Of a DNA stretch of 64,000 nucleotides, positions 27,758-36,715 are shown piece after piece. A model generated the notes under the pieces. That model was not told where the DNA came from. It saw only the letters and a list, made by a program, of their open reading frames with translations, and made no database searches. The DNA is from Micromonospora zamorensis (GTDB taxonomy: Bacteria > Actinomycetota > Actinomycetes > Mycobacteriales > Micromonosporaceae). Where the stretch lies: positions 3,038,001 through 3,102,000 of the forward strand of contig NZ_LT607755.1 in the NCBI RefSeq assembly GCF_900090275.1, read 5' to 3'. The first letter of the stretch is position 1; the number at the start of each line of letters is the position of its first letter. Made by a program: the position numbers and the translations under genes.

Positions 27758-28213
27758 TCAGGCGTGGTAGACGACCAGGGCGCATCGGCCGTTGCCGTCA
27801 TCGGGGTGGGCGAAGCCCAGGCACACCCAGACCTCCGTCCAGCGGTATTGGGTGCCGCCGTTGGACTCCCACTTCAGGGTGGTGGCCGCGGAGGTGGCAG
27901 TGTCGTCGACGCCGATCGCACCGGTGTACTGCGTCGACCAGTAGACGTACGCGCGGGCGGCGTACCCGTCGGCCTTCCGGTCCCGGACGTAGCTGTAGTC
28001 GTACCAGTCGAGCCAGGCGTGGCCGGTGCCGTCGATACAGATGGCCGCCGCCGCAGTGGCTCCCGGACCCCCGGTCGGGCTGGTGACGGTGGCTTCGCCG
28101 CGCTTGCAGGTGGTTGCCGCCTGGGCTGGTGATGCGGCGGCGAGGGCTGCGCCGCCCCCGAGGGTGGCCGCCGCGAGCACGGCGGCGGCACGACGGAACA
28201 GTCTGTTGGTCAT
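27758..28213 (-). CDS. Secreted protein of unknown function
   Basis: The 151-residue precursor has a clear Sec signal peptide: the charged start MTNRLFRRAA, a hydrophobic core AVLAAATLGGGAALAAAS and a cleavage site at about PAQA-A (residues 30-34). The mature part is Trp/Tyr-rich (WLDWYDYSYVRDRKADGYAARAYVYWSTQY, YRWTEVWVCLGF) with four Cys, suggesting a small beta-sandwich stabilised by disulfides. It is a single gene ending at the shared hairpin. Function unknown. Confidence 0.82.
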   Translation of the reverse strand: MTNRLFRRAAAVLAAATLGGGAALAAASPAQAATTCKRGEATVTSPTGGPGATAAAAICIDGTGHAWLDWYDYSYVRDRKADGYAARAYVYWSTQYTGAIGVDDTATSAATTLKWESNGGTQYRWTEVWVCLGFAHPDDGNGRCALVVYHA

Positions 28214-28430
28214 CCTGCACTCCCCTGTTGGCTCTGCCGCGACCAGGACGGCCGCCGACGTTGATCACGCCTAACCTTGTCTGGCGGCCGGGTCATGTTC
28301 GTGGGCGACGTCAGACCCTGTCGGCCCTCCGTCGCGCGGCCCTGCCGGACGAGAAAAAGTCTGTGGCCCGACGGTGACCGTCGGAAGGGGTGGTGCCTGT
28401 TCCGAACAGGCGATCGGATGTTCGACCTGC

Positions 28431-28850
28431 TTACGAATCCGTTCGGAGATGTTCGAGGCCATCGCTGTCATCGCGCGGTGGGACGCCGGGCTCGTTCGCG
28501 CCCGCTGCGCCGCCGGGTTTCGGCCGTTGGCGGCCCCAGGCTGCCAGCGGCTCGAGTGCCTCGTTGAGGCGTGTGCCGTCCTCGGTCAGCGAATACTCGA
28601 CGTGCGGCGGCACCTCGTCGTAGGAGACGCGGCGCACAACGCCGTCCGCTTCCATTTCCCGAAGGTGGGAGGTCAGCACCTTCTCGGTGATCCCCGGAAG
28701 CAGTCGACGCAGCTCGCCGAAGCGGCGGTGGGGGTGCTCGTGGAGCGCCCAGAGGATCAGCACCTTCCACTTGCCACCGATCACCTCCATCGCCGTGTCG
28801 ATCCCGCAGATGTGTCCGTCCGGTGCGCCCGGCCGGTTCAGCGTCGCCAT
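28431..28850 (-). CDS. HxlR-family winged-helix regulator
   Basis: The 139-residue protein has the HxlR layout: CGIDTAMEVIGGKWKVLILWALHEHPHRRFGELRRLLPGITEKVLTSHLREMEADGVVRRVSYDEVPPHVEYSLTEDG, with the near-N-terminal Cys (C15) that serves as a redox or electrophile sensor in several family members. ATG 28850 has GAGGGG upstream. It is divergent from the dehydrogenase-like gene at 28948, and the 97-base gap holds a CAAGT/ACTTG dyad. It probably controls that gene and itself in response to reactive compounds. Confidence 0.9.
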   Translation of the reverse strand: MATLNRPGAPDGHICGIDTAMEVIGGKWKVLILWALHEHPHRRFGELRRLLPGITEKVLTSHLREMEADGVVRRVSYDEVPPHVEYSLTEDGTRLNEALEPLAAWGRQRPKPGGAAGANEPGVPPRDDSDGLEHLRTDS

Positions 28851-28900
28851 GCCCCACCCCTCCTGACGTGCTTCCTCACCCCGGGGTAACCACCCACTCC

Positions 28901-28922
28901 CAAGTGCGTACTTGATCACTTG
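28901..28922. promoter_or_regulatory. Putative HxlR operator
   Basis: CAAGT (28901-28905) and ACTTG (28918-28922) form a dyad with an internal AAGT-ACTT element, in the gap between the divergent HxlR and dehydrogenase-like genes. The dyad lies 26 bases before ATG 28948. Confidence 0.55.
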
Positions 28923-28947
28923 CGGAACTGTGGCCAGCCTAATCGGC

Positions 28948-29829
28948 ATGGCACAGAACACTCTCGAGAAGACCTCCGTCACAATGCTGGGACTCGGCGC
29001 GATGGGCGCCGCGCTGGCGCGTACCTGGCTCGCCGCCGGCCATCCGCTCACCGTCTGGAACCGCACCCCGGCCCGCGCCGCCGCTCTCGCCGCCGAGGGT
29101 GCGAGGGTCGCGGACAGCGCCGCCGAGGCGGTCGCGGCGAACACCCTGGTCGTCGTCTGCCTGTTGGACGACACCTCGGTCGGCAAGGTGGTGGCCGGCG
29201 CAGACCTGGCCGACAAGGACCTGGTCAACCTCACCACCAGCACCCCCGACCAGGCCCGCGCCCGCGCCGAGTGGGCCCGGGAGCGTGGTGCCCGCTACCT
29301 CGACGGCGGGATCATGGCCGTCCCTCCGATGATCGGCACCCCGGAGGCTGGCGGCTACGTCTTCTACAGCGGCTCGCGGACGGTGTTCGAGCGGCACCAG
29401 GACACCCTGGGTGTACCAGCCGGCACGACCTACGTCGGCGAGGATGCGGGCTTCGCGGCACTGCACGACGTGGCTCTGCTCAGCGCCATGTACGGGATGT
29501 TCGCCGGAGTCGCGCACGCCTTCGCTCTGGTCCGCAGGGAGGACATCGACCCCGCAGCGCTCGCCCCGTTGCTCGCCGACTGGCTCGTCGCGATGGTCCC
29601 GGCGGTGCACCAGACCGCCGACCAGCTGCGCAGCGGTGACTACACCAGGGATGTCGTCTCCACTCTCGCCATGCAGGTGGCCGGCACCCCGACCCTCCTG
29701 AGCACCGCCGAGGGACAGGGTGTCAGCACCGAGTTGCTCAGCCCCTACCTCGACCTGATGCGCCGGCGCCTGGCCGAGGGCGGTGGCGAGGAGAACCTGA
29801 CTGGCGTGATCGACCTACTGGTGCGCTGA
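28948..29829 (+). CDS. NAD(P)-dependent beta-hydroxyacid dehydrogenase / imine-reductase-like enzyme
   Basis: The 293-residue protein has an N-terminal Rossmann domain with MLGLGAMGAALARTWLAAGH and NRTPARA, suited to NADP(H). An all-helical C-terminal dimerisation domain includes EDAGFAALHDVALLSAMYGMFAGVAHAFALV. The usual catalytic Lys of 6-phosphogluconate/hydroxyisobutyrate dehydrogenases (GxxGxGxxxKxxN) is replaced: GEDAGFAALHDVALL has no Lys. That points to the imine reductase-like subgroup. It is divergent from the HxlR regulator. Substrate is unknown; aldehyde or imine detoxification fits the context. Confidence 0.82.
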   Translation: MAQNTLEKTSVTMLGLGAMGAALARTWLAAGHPLTVWNRTPARAAALAAEGARVADSAAEAVAANTLVVVCLLDDTSVGKVVAGADLADKDLVNLTTSTPDQARARAEWARERGARYLDGGIMAVPPMIGTPEAGGYVFYSGSRTVFERHQDTLGVPAGTTYVGEDAGFAALHDVALLSAMYGMFAGVAHAFALVRREDIDPAALAPLLADWLVAMVPAVHQTADQLRSGDYTRDVVSTLAMQVAGTPTLLSTAEGQGVSTELLSPYLDLMRRRLAEGGGEENLTGVIDLLVR

Positions 29830-30007
29830 CCGGTCCCTCGCCACCTGGAGAAGTGGCCCGCGCCGGTGGCGGCCTTCGGCTAGGAATGGTCACCACACCC
29901 CGCAAGCCGTCCTAGGAGGCTGGTTTGCAGGCCTGGGCGGCGTTTGTCGACGTCGAGGGCGGGAAGCCGACCCGGCGTCGACCGGCGGACGGAATTCGGA
30001 GCGTGCC

Positions 30008-30967
30008 ATGCAGATCGGCTACAAGCTGGCCTCGGAGGGCTACGGCCCCCAGGAGATCATCCGGCAGGCTGTCATGGCCGAGCAGGCCGGTTTCGACTTC
30101 GTCGAGATGAGCGACCACTTCCACCCCTGGCTCGACACGCAGGGCCACTCGTCGTTCACCTGGAGCGTGCTCGGCGCCATCGCGGCCAGGACCAGCACGC
30201 TACGGCTGGCCACCGGCGTCACCTGCCCGACCGTGCGCTACCACCCGGCGATCATCGCGCAGGCCGCGGCGACCATGGCACTGGTCTCCGACGGGCGGTT
30301 CACCCTCGGGGTGGGCGCCGGCGAGCGACTCAACGAGCACGTCGTCGGCCAGGGCTTCCCCAGCGTGCGGGGCCGACACGAACGGCTACGCGAGGCACTG
30401 GAAATCATCCGGCTGCTCTGGCAGGGCGGATACCAGTCGTACGAGGGCCGGCACCTGCAACTGGAGGACGCCCGGATCTTCGATCTGCCGGACACCCCAC
30501 CGGTGATCGCGGTCGCGGCCAGCGGCGAGGCGTCGGCCCGGCTGGCCGCCGAACTCGGCGACGGGTTGTTCGCCACCGAGCCGGAGGCGTCCATCGTCGA
30601 GCACTACCGACGCGCGAACGGGTCGGGCCCACGCTACGCCGAGGTTCCGCTGGCCTGGGCCACCGACGAGCAGCAGGCGGTGCAGGCGGTGTTGCAGACC
30701 AGCCGGTGGATGGTCACCGGCTGGAAGGTGATGAGCGAACTGCCGAACCCGGTCAACTTCGACGCGGCCAGCGCGTACGTCGAGGAGAAGCACATCCGCC
30801 AACTCTTCGCCATCGGCCCCGACCCGGAGCCGCACGTCGCCAAGGTCCGGTCGTACGTCGAAGCCGGCTTCGACCACATCGTGCTGCAGAACGCCGGCCC
30901 CGACCCGGACGGCTTCCTCGACTTCTTCGCCGGCGACCTCGCCGGCCGTCTCCGGGCGATGAGCTGA
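30008..30967 (+). CDS. F420-dependent LLM-class oxidoreductase (glucose-6-phosphate dehydrogenase-like)
   Basis: The 319-residue protein is a luciferase-like (beta/alpha)8 flavin/deazaflavin enzyme. It has IGYKLASEGYGPQEIIRQAVMAEQAGFDFVEMSDHFHPW, GAIAARTSTLRLATGVTCPTVRYHPAIIAQAAATMALVSDGRFTLGVGAGERLNE and the C-terminal GFDHIVLQNAGPD. These resemble the F420-dependent glucose-6-phosphate dehydrogenase-related subfamily. It should move hydride to or from coenzyme F420. The gene has its own leader of about 180 bases after the previous stop. Substrate is not predictable. Confidence 0.87.
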   Translation: MQIGYKLASEGYGPQEIIRQAVMAEQAGFDFVEMSDHFHPWLDTQGHSSFTWSVLGAIAARTSTLRLATGVTCPTVRYHPAIIAQAAATMALVSDGRFTLGVGAGERLNEHVVGQGFPSVRGRHERLREALEIIRLLWQGGYQSYEGRHLQLEDARIFDLPDTPPVIAVAASGEASARLAAELGDGLFATEPEASIVEHYRRANGSGPRYAEVPLAWATDEQQAVQAVLQTSRWMVTGWKVMSELPNPVNFDAASAYVEEKHIRQLFAIGPDPEPHVAKVRSYVEAGFDHIVLQNAGPDPDGFLDFFAGDLAGRLRAMS

Positions 30968-31067
30968 CGGCCGCCGCACCTGACACCACGGCCGCTCCGA
31001 GCGCCGCACGGCCCGAGCGGGACGCACCGAGCCGCCCCGACTGATCGTCGGGGCGGCCGGTTGCGCG

Positions 31068-31160
31068 GGTCCGCTCAGCGCGGGTCGTGCGCAGGTCCGC
31101 TCAGCGCGGGTCGTGCGCAGGTCCGCTCAGCGCGGGTCGTGCGCAGGTCCGCTCGGTGCT
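31068..31160. repeat. 26-bp intergenic direct repeat, four copies
   Basis: GGTCCGCTCAGCGCGGGTCG-type units start at 31068, 31094, 31120 and 31146, period 26 bases. The first three are near-identical and the fourth is diverged (GGTCCGCTCGGTGCTGATC). They fill the gap between convergent genes ending at 30967 and 31168. Each unit contains the short dyad GCTCAGCGC/GCG, so weak hairpins and a role in termination are possible. Confidence 0.85.
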
Positions 31161-31167
31161 GATCCGC

Positions 31168-32688
31168 TCAGCGGAAGCAGTGTGCGATCGGCGCCTGGCT
31201 GCCCTCGCAGTTGGTCGGCTCGTTCTCGACGACCACGCTCTCATCGTCGATCTTGACCTGGGCGTGCGAGGCGAAGATGCCACCGGGCTTCACCGTCGAC
31301 GCGTTGTGGGTGACCTTGCTGGTGTAGATGGCCACCGAACCCGCCGTCGCGTAGATGCCGCCCCCCTTGGAGGCGGCGCCGACGGCCTCGTTGCGGGTCA
31401 CGTCGCTGCCGCGTACCAGCAGGTTCGCCTTCTCGGCGTAGATGCCGGCGCCGAGGCCGTGGGTGGTGTTGCCCTCGACCACGCTGTCGTCGAGTGGCGT
31501 CAGGCCCTTCACGGTCGAGATGCCGCCACCGTTGACGGTGGACGTGTTGCCGCGGATGGTCATCGTGCGCATCACCAGCACCGCGTCGGAGTTCGCGGCA
31601 CCGCCGCCGACCTGCGCGGTGTTGTTCAGCAGTTCGGTGTCGGAGACCTTGGTCCGGGCCGAGAAGCTGGCCAGCCCACCGCCCTGGCTGGCGCTGTTCT
31701 GGGTGAACGAGACGCTCTCCACGTCGGCCGCGCCACGGTAGTTGCCGAGCCCGCCGCCGTACCCGTTGGCGCTGTTGCGGTGGAACTCGGATCGCTTCAG
31801 CGTCAGCACGCCACCGTTGAGCAGGCCCCCGCCCTTGCCCGCGGCGCCGGATGCGCTGTTGCCGATGAAGGTGGAGTCGGTGACCACCATGTTGCCGTCG
31901 TTGAAGATGCCTCCGCCGCCGCCCTCGGGAGACAGCGAGGTGCTCTGGGTGACGGTGACCCGCTCCACCACCGCTGTCGCACCGTGCACCACGTGCACGC
32001 TGCCTCCCTCGATGGCCGAGCGGCCGTTGTGCAGTTCCACGTCGCGCAGGGTCAGCTCGCCGCCGTCGCGGACGGTGAAGAACCGGAACGCGGCGGCCTG
32101 GGCGTCCCGGGCGATGGTGGCTCCGGCGCCGTCGATCGTGATGGGCTGGTAGATCACCGGCAGGCCGGCGGTGTCGTCGGCCGGGTTGTGCGGCGGCGCC
32201 TCGGCGTCACCGGGGGTCTCCGCGGCGTCGGCCGCTTCCCGTGCGTCGCGGATTCCACCGTCGTACTGGTCGGTCTCGTGGAACGCCTCGGTGAGGGTGT
32301 AGCGGCACTTGGGCGCGAGCCGGAGTTCCGCGCCGCCCTCGGCGTTGGCCGTCACCAGCGCCGCCACCAGCTTCGCGGCGTCGCAGGGCACCGACACCAC
32401 ACCGCGCTTGCCGGTGCCCGGGGTGGCCGGACGGCCCCGCTCGGCACCGTCCTTGTCGCGCCCCTCCCCACGCTGGTCGTCGGCCCGGCGGTCGTCGTCG
32501 CTTCCGGCCGTCGCGCTCAGTCGGCCCAGACCGGGGAGGGAGAGGGCGCGGTCCGCGGCGGCGGCCACGCCGGCAACGCCGGCCGCTCCCACGACCAGGC
32601 TCCCCGCCAGGAAGCCGCTGGCGAGGAACCATCGGGACCGCCGTCTGGGTCGGGTCGCGCGGTCTCCTCCTGGGTACGTGGACATCAA
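31168..32688 (-). CDS. Secreted or anchored right-handed beta-helix repeat protein
   Basis: The 506-residue protein has a basic N-terminus and a hydrophobic segment (about 19-46, WFLASGFLAGSLVVGAAGVAGVAAA) acting as signal or anchor, then a low-complexity charged stretch (60-95). A long beta-helix domain (about 180-490) carries recurrent GGGI(F/Y/L)N and S.F..N.A rungs such as GGGIFNDGNMVVTDSTFIGNSASG. Such folds occur in polysaccharide lyases and surface adhesins. Catalytic residues are not evident. C102, C129 and the final pair (NCEGSQAPIAHC) may form disulfides. Confidence 0.85.
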   Translation of the reverse strand: MMSTYPGGDRATRPRRRSRWFLASGFLAGSLVVGAAGVAGVAAAADRALSLPGLGRLSATAGSDDDRRADDQRGEGRDKDGAERGRPATPGTGKRGVVSVPCDAAKLVAALVTANAEGGAELRLAPKCRYTLTEAFHETDQYDGGIRDAREAADAAETPGDAEAPPHNPADDTAGLPVIYQPITIDGAGATIARDAQAAAFRFFTVRDGGELTLRDVELHNGRSAIEGGSVHVVHGATAVVERVTVTQSTSLSPEGGGGGIFNDGNMVVTDSTFIGNSASGAAGKGGGLLNGGVLTLKRSEFHRNSANGYGGGLGNYRGAADVESVSFTQNSASQGGGLASFSARTKVSDTELLNNTAQVGGGAANSDAVLVMRTMTIRGNTSTVNGGGISTVKGLTPLDDSVVEGNTTHGLGAGIYAEKANLLVRGSDVTRNEAVGAASKGGGIYATAGSVAIYTSKVTHNASTVKPGGIFASHAQVKIDDESVVVENEPTNCEGSQAPIAHCFR

Positions 32689-32858
32689 GAATGCCTACCT
32701 TCCTGCCTGCCTACCGTGACCGCGCGCCGATCCGGGCGCGGGGCGCTCGACGTACCGTCGACCACCAGACGTCACGATAAGTCCGCAATACGGACAAGAA
32801 GGTGTGAACGTGAATAGTGCCCTTATTCATCTTTGGAACCCACCAAAAGGGCAGCCGG

Positions 32859-34955
32859 TCACCCGCCGACGTGGATGCCCGGCCGACGCAGCGGGTCCCG
32901 CTCGGTCCGACGGATGATCTCCCGTACCACCGGCGGGGTGTCTCCACGGCCGAGGATGAGATAGCGCGCCAGGTGCGCGATCGGGCTCCCCTCCGACCAC
33001 TCGAAGTGCGCGTGCGGACGTACCCCGGTGGCGTCGCGCAGAGCCAGCAGGATCGCGGCGATCGCGTTGGGCGCGGCCGGGCTGCTGGCACGCAGCACAC
33101 GAAAGCCCCCCACCTCGATCCCGTGCACCTGCAGCACCTGGCTGAACCCCGACGGGTCGACCACGTCGATCTCCAGGAACAGCACGTCCGCCGCCCCGGG
33201 CACCGGGTTCATCCCCCGCTGCGCCCGTTCCTTGACCGTGTACTCCTTCACCGAGCCCTGCTGCCGCTTGTTCGCGATCAGGTGCAGCTGCCCGTCGTGG
33301 GCAAGCGACTCGGTGATGAACCGACGGGCCGGCTCGTCGAACTCGATCCGCTCGGCACGCAACTCGGTGGTCCGGGTGACCCGGGAGACCAGCGAGACCA
33401 CGATGATGCCGAGGATGAACAGCGCGGAGATGGTGATCCCGTCCGGCTGCTCGACGACGTTCTCCAGCAGCGCGTACAGCAGCACCAGGGTCAGCACCGT
33501 GAAGCCGATCGCGGCAGCGCGCTGGTGCCGTCGGGCCGCCGAGATCGTCACCGCCACCGCGCCGGAGACCATCATCGCCAGGATGCCGGTGGCGTACGCC
33601 CCGGCCTGGGCGTTGACGTCGGCCCGGAAGGCGATGGTGATGGCCACGCTGACCACCGTGTAGACGATCACCACCGGGCGCACCGCCCGCGCCCATTCCG
33701 GCGCCATGCCGTACGAGGGCAGGTAGCGCGGCACGATGTTGATCAGCCCGGCCATCGCCGAGGCGCCGGCGAACCAGAGGATGAGCACGCTGCTCACGTC
33801 GTAGACGGTGCCGAACACCTCCCCCAGGTAGGTGTGGGCCAGGAACGCCAGCGCCCGCCCGTTCGCGGCGCCACCGGGGCGGAACTCCTCCTCCGGGATG
33901 AGCGCCGTGGTCACGAAGGTCGTCGAGATCAGGTACACCGACATGATCAGGGCGGCGGTGGTGAGCAGCCGACGGGTGTTGCGGATCCGGGCGGCGAGTC
34001 GGGCCTGCTTGTCCGGACCGTCGGCCGAGATCAGGGGCATCATGCTGACCCCGGTCTCGAAACCGGACAGCCCCAGCACCAGCAGCGGGAACGCCAGCAC
34101 GGCGGTGAGCAGCACACCGCCGGGCCCGCCACCGGTCTCGGTCAACGCGGCGGTCCAGTCCGACACGATGTTCGGGTCGCCGACGATCCGGACCACCGCG
34201 ACCACGACGATCACCGCGTTGAGCACCAGGAAGACCGCGACCAGCGGGATGGCGACAACCACCGCCTCGCGGAACCCGAGCAGGAACACCCCGCCGAGGA
34301 TGAGCAGCAACGCGACGGTCACGACGACCGGCACCAGAGGGCCGTGCAGGGCGTCGGGCAGGTACGGGTTCTCCAGCAGGTGCACTGTGGCGTCGGCCGA
34401 GGAAAGGGTGATCGTGATGATCCAGGAGGTGGCCACGAAGCCCAGCAGCACCAGGACGAAGATCTTGCCCCGCCAGAACGGCAGCAGCCGTTCCAGCATC
34501 GCCACCGACCCCTGGCCGTGCGGGCTCTCGTGGGCCACCCGCCGGTACATCGGCAGCATGCCGAACAGGGTGAGCGCGACGATCAGGAGGGTCGCCAGCG
34601 GGGAGAGCGCGCCGGCCGCCACCGCCGCGATGCCCGGCAGGTACGACAGGGTGGAGAAGTAGTCCACGCCGGTCAGGCACATCACCTGCCACCAGGCGTG
34701 CCTGCGCTCCTGCCCCTCGGTCGCCTCCGGGCCGGGTGGCTGCACCTGATGCTGGAAGAGCCACCGGCGCAGTCGGCTCGCCGGCGGCCCCGAACGGACC
34801 GGCGTGGGCACGCGTTCGGGCACCACGACGCCGTGCCGACCGCTCCGGTGCGGGCGGGCCGGGTCGCGGGCCGCCCGCAGCGCCGGGTCCGGCCCGTTCG
34901 GCGTGTGCCGGCGTCCGCTCCAGCGTCGTGGCTTCGCCCGGTGCTCGTCACCCAT
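32859..34955 (-). CDS. APC-superfamily permease with cytoplasmic C-terminal domain
   Basis: The 698-residue protein has about 70 basic N-terminal residues, then roughly 12 membrane helices from [27 protein letters not shown] (about 95) to [18 protein letters not shown] (about 520), and a soluble C-terminal domain of about 170 residues. The helix layout, the [14 protein letters not shown] segment and the [17 protein letters not shown] loop fit amino acid/polyamine/organocation transporters; potassium transporters of the KUP/KimA type share the architecture. I chose ATG 34955 (MGDEHRAK). Substrate unknown. Confidence 0.85.
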   Translation of the reverse strand: MGDEHRAKPRRWSGRRHTPNGPDPALRAARDPARPHRSGRHGVVVPERVPTPVRSGPPASRLRRWLFQHQVQPPGPEATEGQERRHAWWQVMCLTGVDYFSTLSYLPGIAAVAAGALSPLATLLIVALTLFGMLPMYRRVAHESPHGQGSVAMLERLLPFWRGKIFVLVLLGFVATSWIITITLSSADATVHLLENPYLPDALHGPLVPVVVTVALLLILGGVFLLGFREAVVVAIPLVAVFLVLNAVIVVVAVVRIVGDPNIVSDWTAALTETGGGPGGVLLTAVLAFPLLVLGLSGFETGVSMMPLISADGPDKQARLAARIRNTRRLLTTAALIMSVYLISTTFVTTALIPEEEFRPGGAANGRALAFLAHTYLGEVFGTVYDVSSVLILWFAGASAMAGLINIVPRYLPSYGMAPEWARAVRPVVIVYTVVSVAITIAFRADVNAQAGAYATGILAMMVSGAVAVTISAARRHQRAAAIGFTVLTLVLLYALLENVVEQPDGITISALFILGIIVVSLVSRVTRTTELRAERIEFDEPARRFITESLAHDGQLHLIANKRQQGSVKEYTVKERAQRGMNPVPGAADVLFLEIDVVDPSGFSQVLQVHGIEVGGFRVLRASSPAAPNAIAAILLALRDATGVRPHAHFEWSEGSPIAHLARYLILGRGDTPPVVREIIRRTERDPLRRPGIHVGG

Positions 34956-35042
34956 CGTCCGTCCCACCCTCACAGGTCCTGATCCGACGGTAGGCGGTGG
35001 CCGGGGGCCCGGCCTGCGGAAACGGGGACGTGGCCAGCCTGC

Positions 35043-35444
35043 TCAGGACAGATCCGGGACGGCGAGCAGCCGGGCCAGCGCCGGCGGGTCGGTGACGGTC
35101 ATCGTGGCCGCCGGGTGCCGTGGGCGACCGCCGGGTACCAGGGCCGGCACCGGTTCACCGAAGCGCAGACAGATCCCGCCGGCCGTGCTGGTGCCGAAGC
35201 TCGCGCCCCCGTCGGCCAACGACAGGTGCGGCCCGATCACCCGCCACCAGCGGTACGGGCCGCTCAACTCGACTGCGGTCACGTTGTCCCGGCGGGTCCG
35301 TAGCCGCCACGGCCCGTACCGGATCGTCAGATCCCGGTCGGTCACGGCCACCCAGGCGGTCGCCGGGCGGACCCCCAGCAGCGCCAGCACCGGGCGGAAC
35401 GCCGGATCGAAGCGGAACGGAAACCGCGTCGCGGCCTCGGTCAT
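35043..35444 (-). CDS. Hypothetical protein
   Basis: This 133-residue soluble protein shows alternating beta-type patterns (FPFRFDPAFRPVLALLGVRPATAWVAVTDRDLTIRYGPWRLRTRRDNVTAVELSGPYRWWRVIGPHLSLADGGASFGTSTAGGICLRF) reminiscent of a PH-like beta-barrel. It is a stand-alone gene upstream of the permease (87-base gap), same strand, possibly co-transcribed. I know no characterised homologue. The basic stretch upstream of ATG 35444 is unlikely to be coding. Confidence 0.72.
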   Translation of the reverse strand: MTEAATRFPFRFDPAFRPVLALLGVRPATAWVAVTDRDLTIRYGPWRLRTRRDNVTAVELSGPYRWWRVIGPHLSLADGGASFGTSTAGGICLRFGEPVPALVPGGRPRHPAATMTVTDPPALARLLAVPDLS

Positions 35445-35808
35445 CGCGCACCGGGCCGGGCGGTGGGCCGCGACACCGGGCCACCCGGCCGCAGGGGCCC
35501 GGGCCGCGCCGGCCGGGGTCGGGCGGCGGGACGGTGCCGGGCCAGGACGGTCATGGCGCGGGCGTACCCGTTGCGCGCCCGCCGACACCACCTAATCTCG
35601 CACCGTCGCCGCCCTCCCCCACCGCCGGCCGGCACCCCCCGGGCCGGCCGACGGTGGCAGACGGTCGACACCCCCCGGGCCGGCCGGCTGTTCTCCCCGA
35701 GGGCCGACCGAACGTCGGGCGACCACGCGGGGTGGGTGGAGCTGGTGGGACGCACCCCCGCGCTCCGCCGCCCCCCACGGGGCGGAGCGCGGGGGCCCCC
35801 CGTCCCGA
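35445..35808. other. Non-coding gap with repeats and a terminator hairpin
   Basis: This 364-base stretch has no credible gene. It holds two copies of a CACCCCCCGGGCCGGCCG element (about 35632-35651 and 35669-35688). It also holds a perfect 15-bp hairpin at 35755-35795 (CCCCCGCGCTCCGCC / GGCGGAGCGCGGGGG), 14 bases after the stop of the DUF5995 gene on the minus strand, which should terminate it. Confidence 0.75.
35755..35795 (-). terminator. Hairpin terminator of the DUF5995 gene
   Basis: Perfect 15-bp arms CCCCCGCGCTCCGCC and GGCGGAGCGCGGGGG surround an 11-base loop just downstream of the stop at 35809 on the minus strand. Confidence 0.8.
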
Positions 35809-36579
35809 CTACTGCAGGAACGCCCCGAGGGGCGAGAGCAGCAGCCGGCCGAGCGCCGCGGCGTTGTCGTCCAACCGCATGCGCTCACACTCGCGGGCGT
35901 CCGGGTCGTGCCGGCACCGCCAGATCTTCTGCGCGTTACGCCAGGCGACATCGCGGGTGTACTCGACCAGTTCCCCCTGGTACCAGTCGTCGATGTCGCC
36001 GTTGAGCATGTCGATGAGCAGCTGCCACCGCTCCAGATAGCCGCGGCGCAGGCCGGGGATCTTGTCCGCGAAGATCTTGTTGATCTCCAGGTAGTCGTGG
36101 TGCTGGTCGCTGCCATCGACCGGCTCCGACTCCAGGTGGTCGAACGTGGTCACCAGGGCGAACGGCAGGTCGAAGTTGATGTGCGCGTTCACCCCGGCCG
36201 CCGCCGAGGGCAACGGGCGGGCGTCCGGCCCACGCATCCGCTCGAAGAGACACGACCACGCCTTCGGCGTGCCCGGGCTGGAGTCGGTCCAGAGCCGCAT
36301 CGCGTCGAAATACCGCGCCGCGAACTCGACGTCGAGCCGGGAGAGGAACGCCGGGTCGACGAAGCGGTCGTCGTACAGCCCGTCCAGCACACTGCTGGTG
36401 ATGGTCAGGTAGAGCCTGTTGAAGTCGGCCAGTGGGCAGCTGGCCTCCAACGGAGGCAGCCGCACCAGCAGGTCCTGAAGCTTGGTGAGGTGATCGACCA
36501 CGGCCGGCACGTCCGCGGGATGGTCGGCCAGCAGGTCGACGATGTCCCGGTGCACGGGCCCCCAGACCGGTTCGGTCAT
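35809..36579 (-). CDS. DUF5995 family protein
   Basis: The 256-residue soluble, mostly helical protein matches the actinobacterial DUF5995 family as I recall it: DGLYDDRFVDPAFLSRLDVEFAARYFDA, AGVNAHINFDLPFALV, DYLEINKIFADKIPGL. The conserved N-A-H-I-N-F-D-L-P and H-D-Y-L-E-I-N segments suggest a His/Asp site, but no function is known. ATG 36579 follows GGAGG at four bases. It is a single gene ending in a strong hairpin. Confidence 0.8.
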   Translation of the reverse strand: MTEPVWGPVHRDIVDLLADHPADVPAVVDHLTKLQDLLVRLPPLEASCPLADFNRLYLTITSSVLDGLYDDRFVDPAFLSRLDVEFAARYFDAMRLWTDSSPGTPKAWSCLFERMRGPDARPLPSAAAGVNAHINFDLPFALVTTFDHLESEPVDGSDQHHDYLEINKIFADKIPGLRRGYLERWQLLIDMLNGDIDDWYQGELVEYTRDVAWRNAQKIWRCRHDPDARECERMRLDDNAAALGRLLLSPLGAFLQ

Positions 36580-36715
36580 CTCTCCTCCATCGTGGTCGGC
36601 GGCATCCCCCGTGCCGTCGTCGACGCGGCCCAGCCTCTCAGCCGACACCCGTGCGCCGGATCAGTAGAACGACGTATCCCGGCGCGCGCACCGGCCTACG
36701 TACGGCCGGGGGCGA

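Noticed and set aside
31068..31160. Possible CRISPR or attachment site
   Set aside because: Contiguous repeats without unique spacers and no tRNA or integrase nearby.
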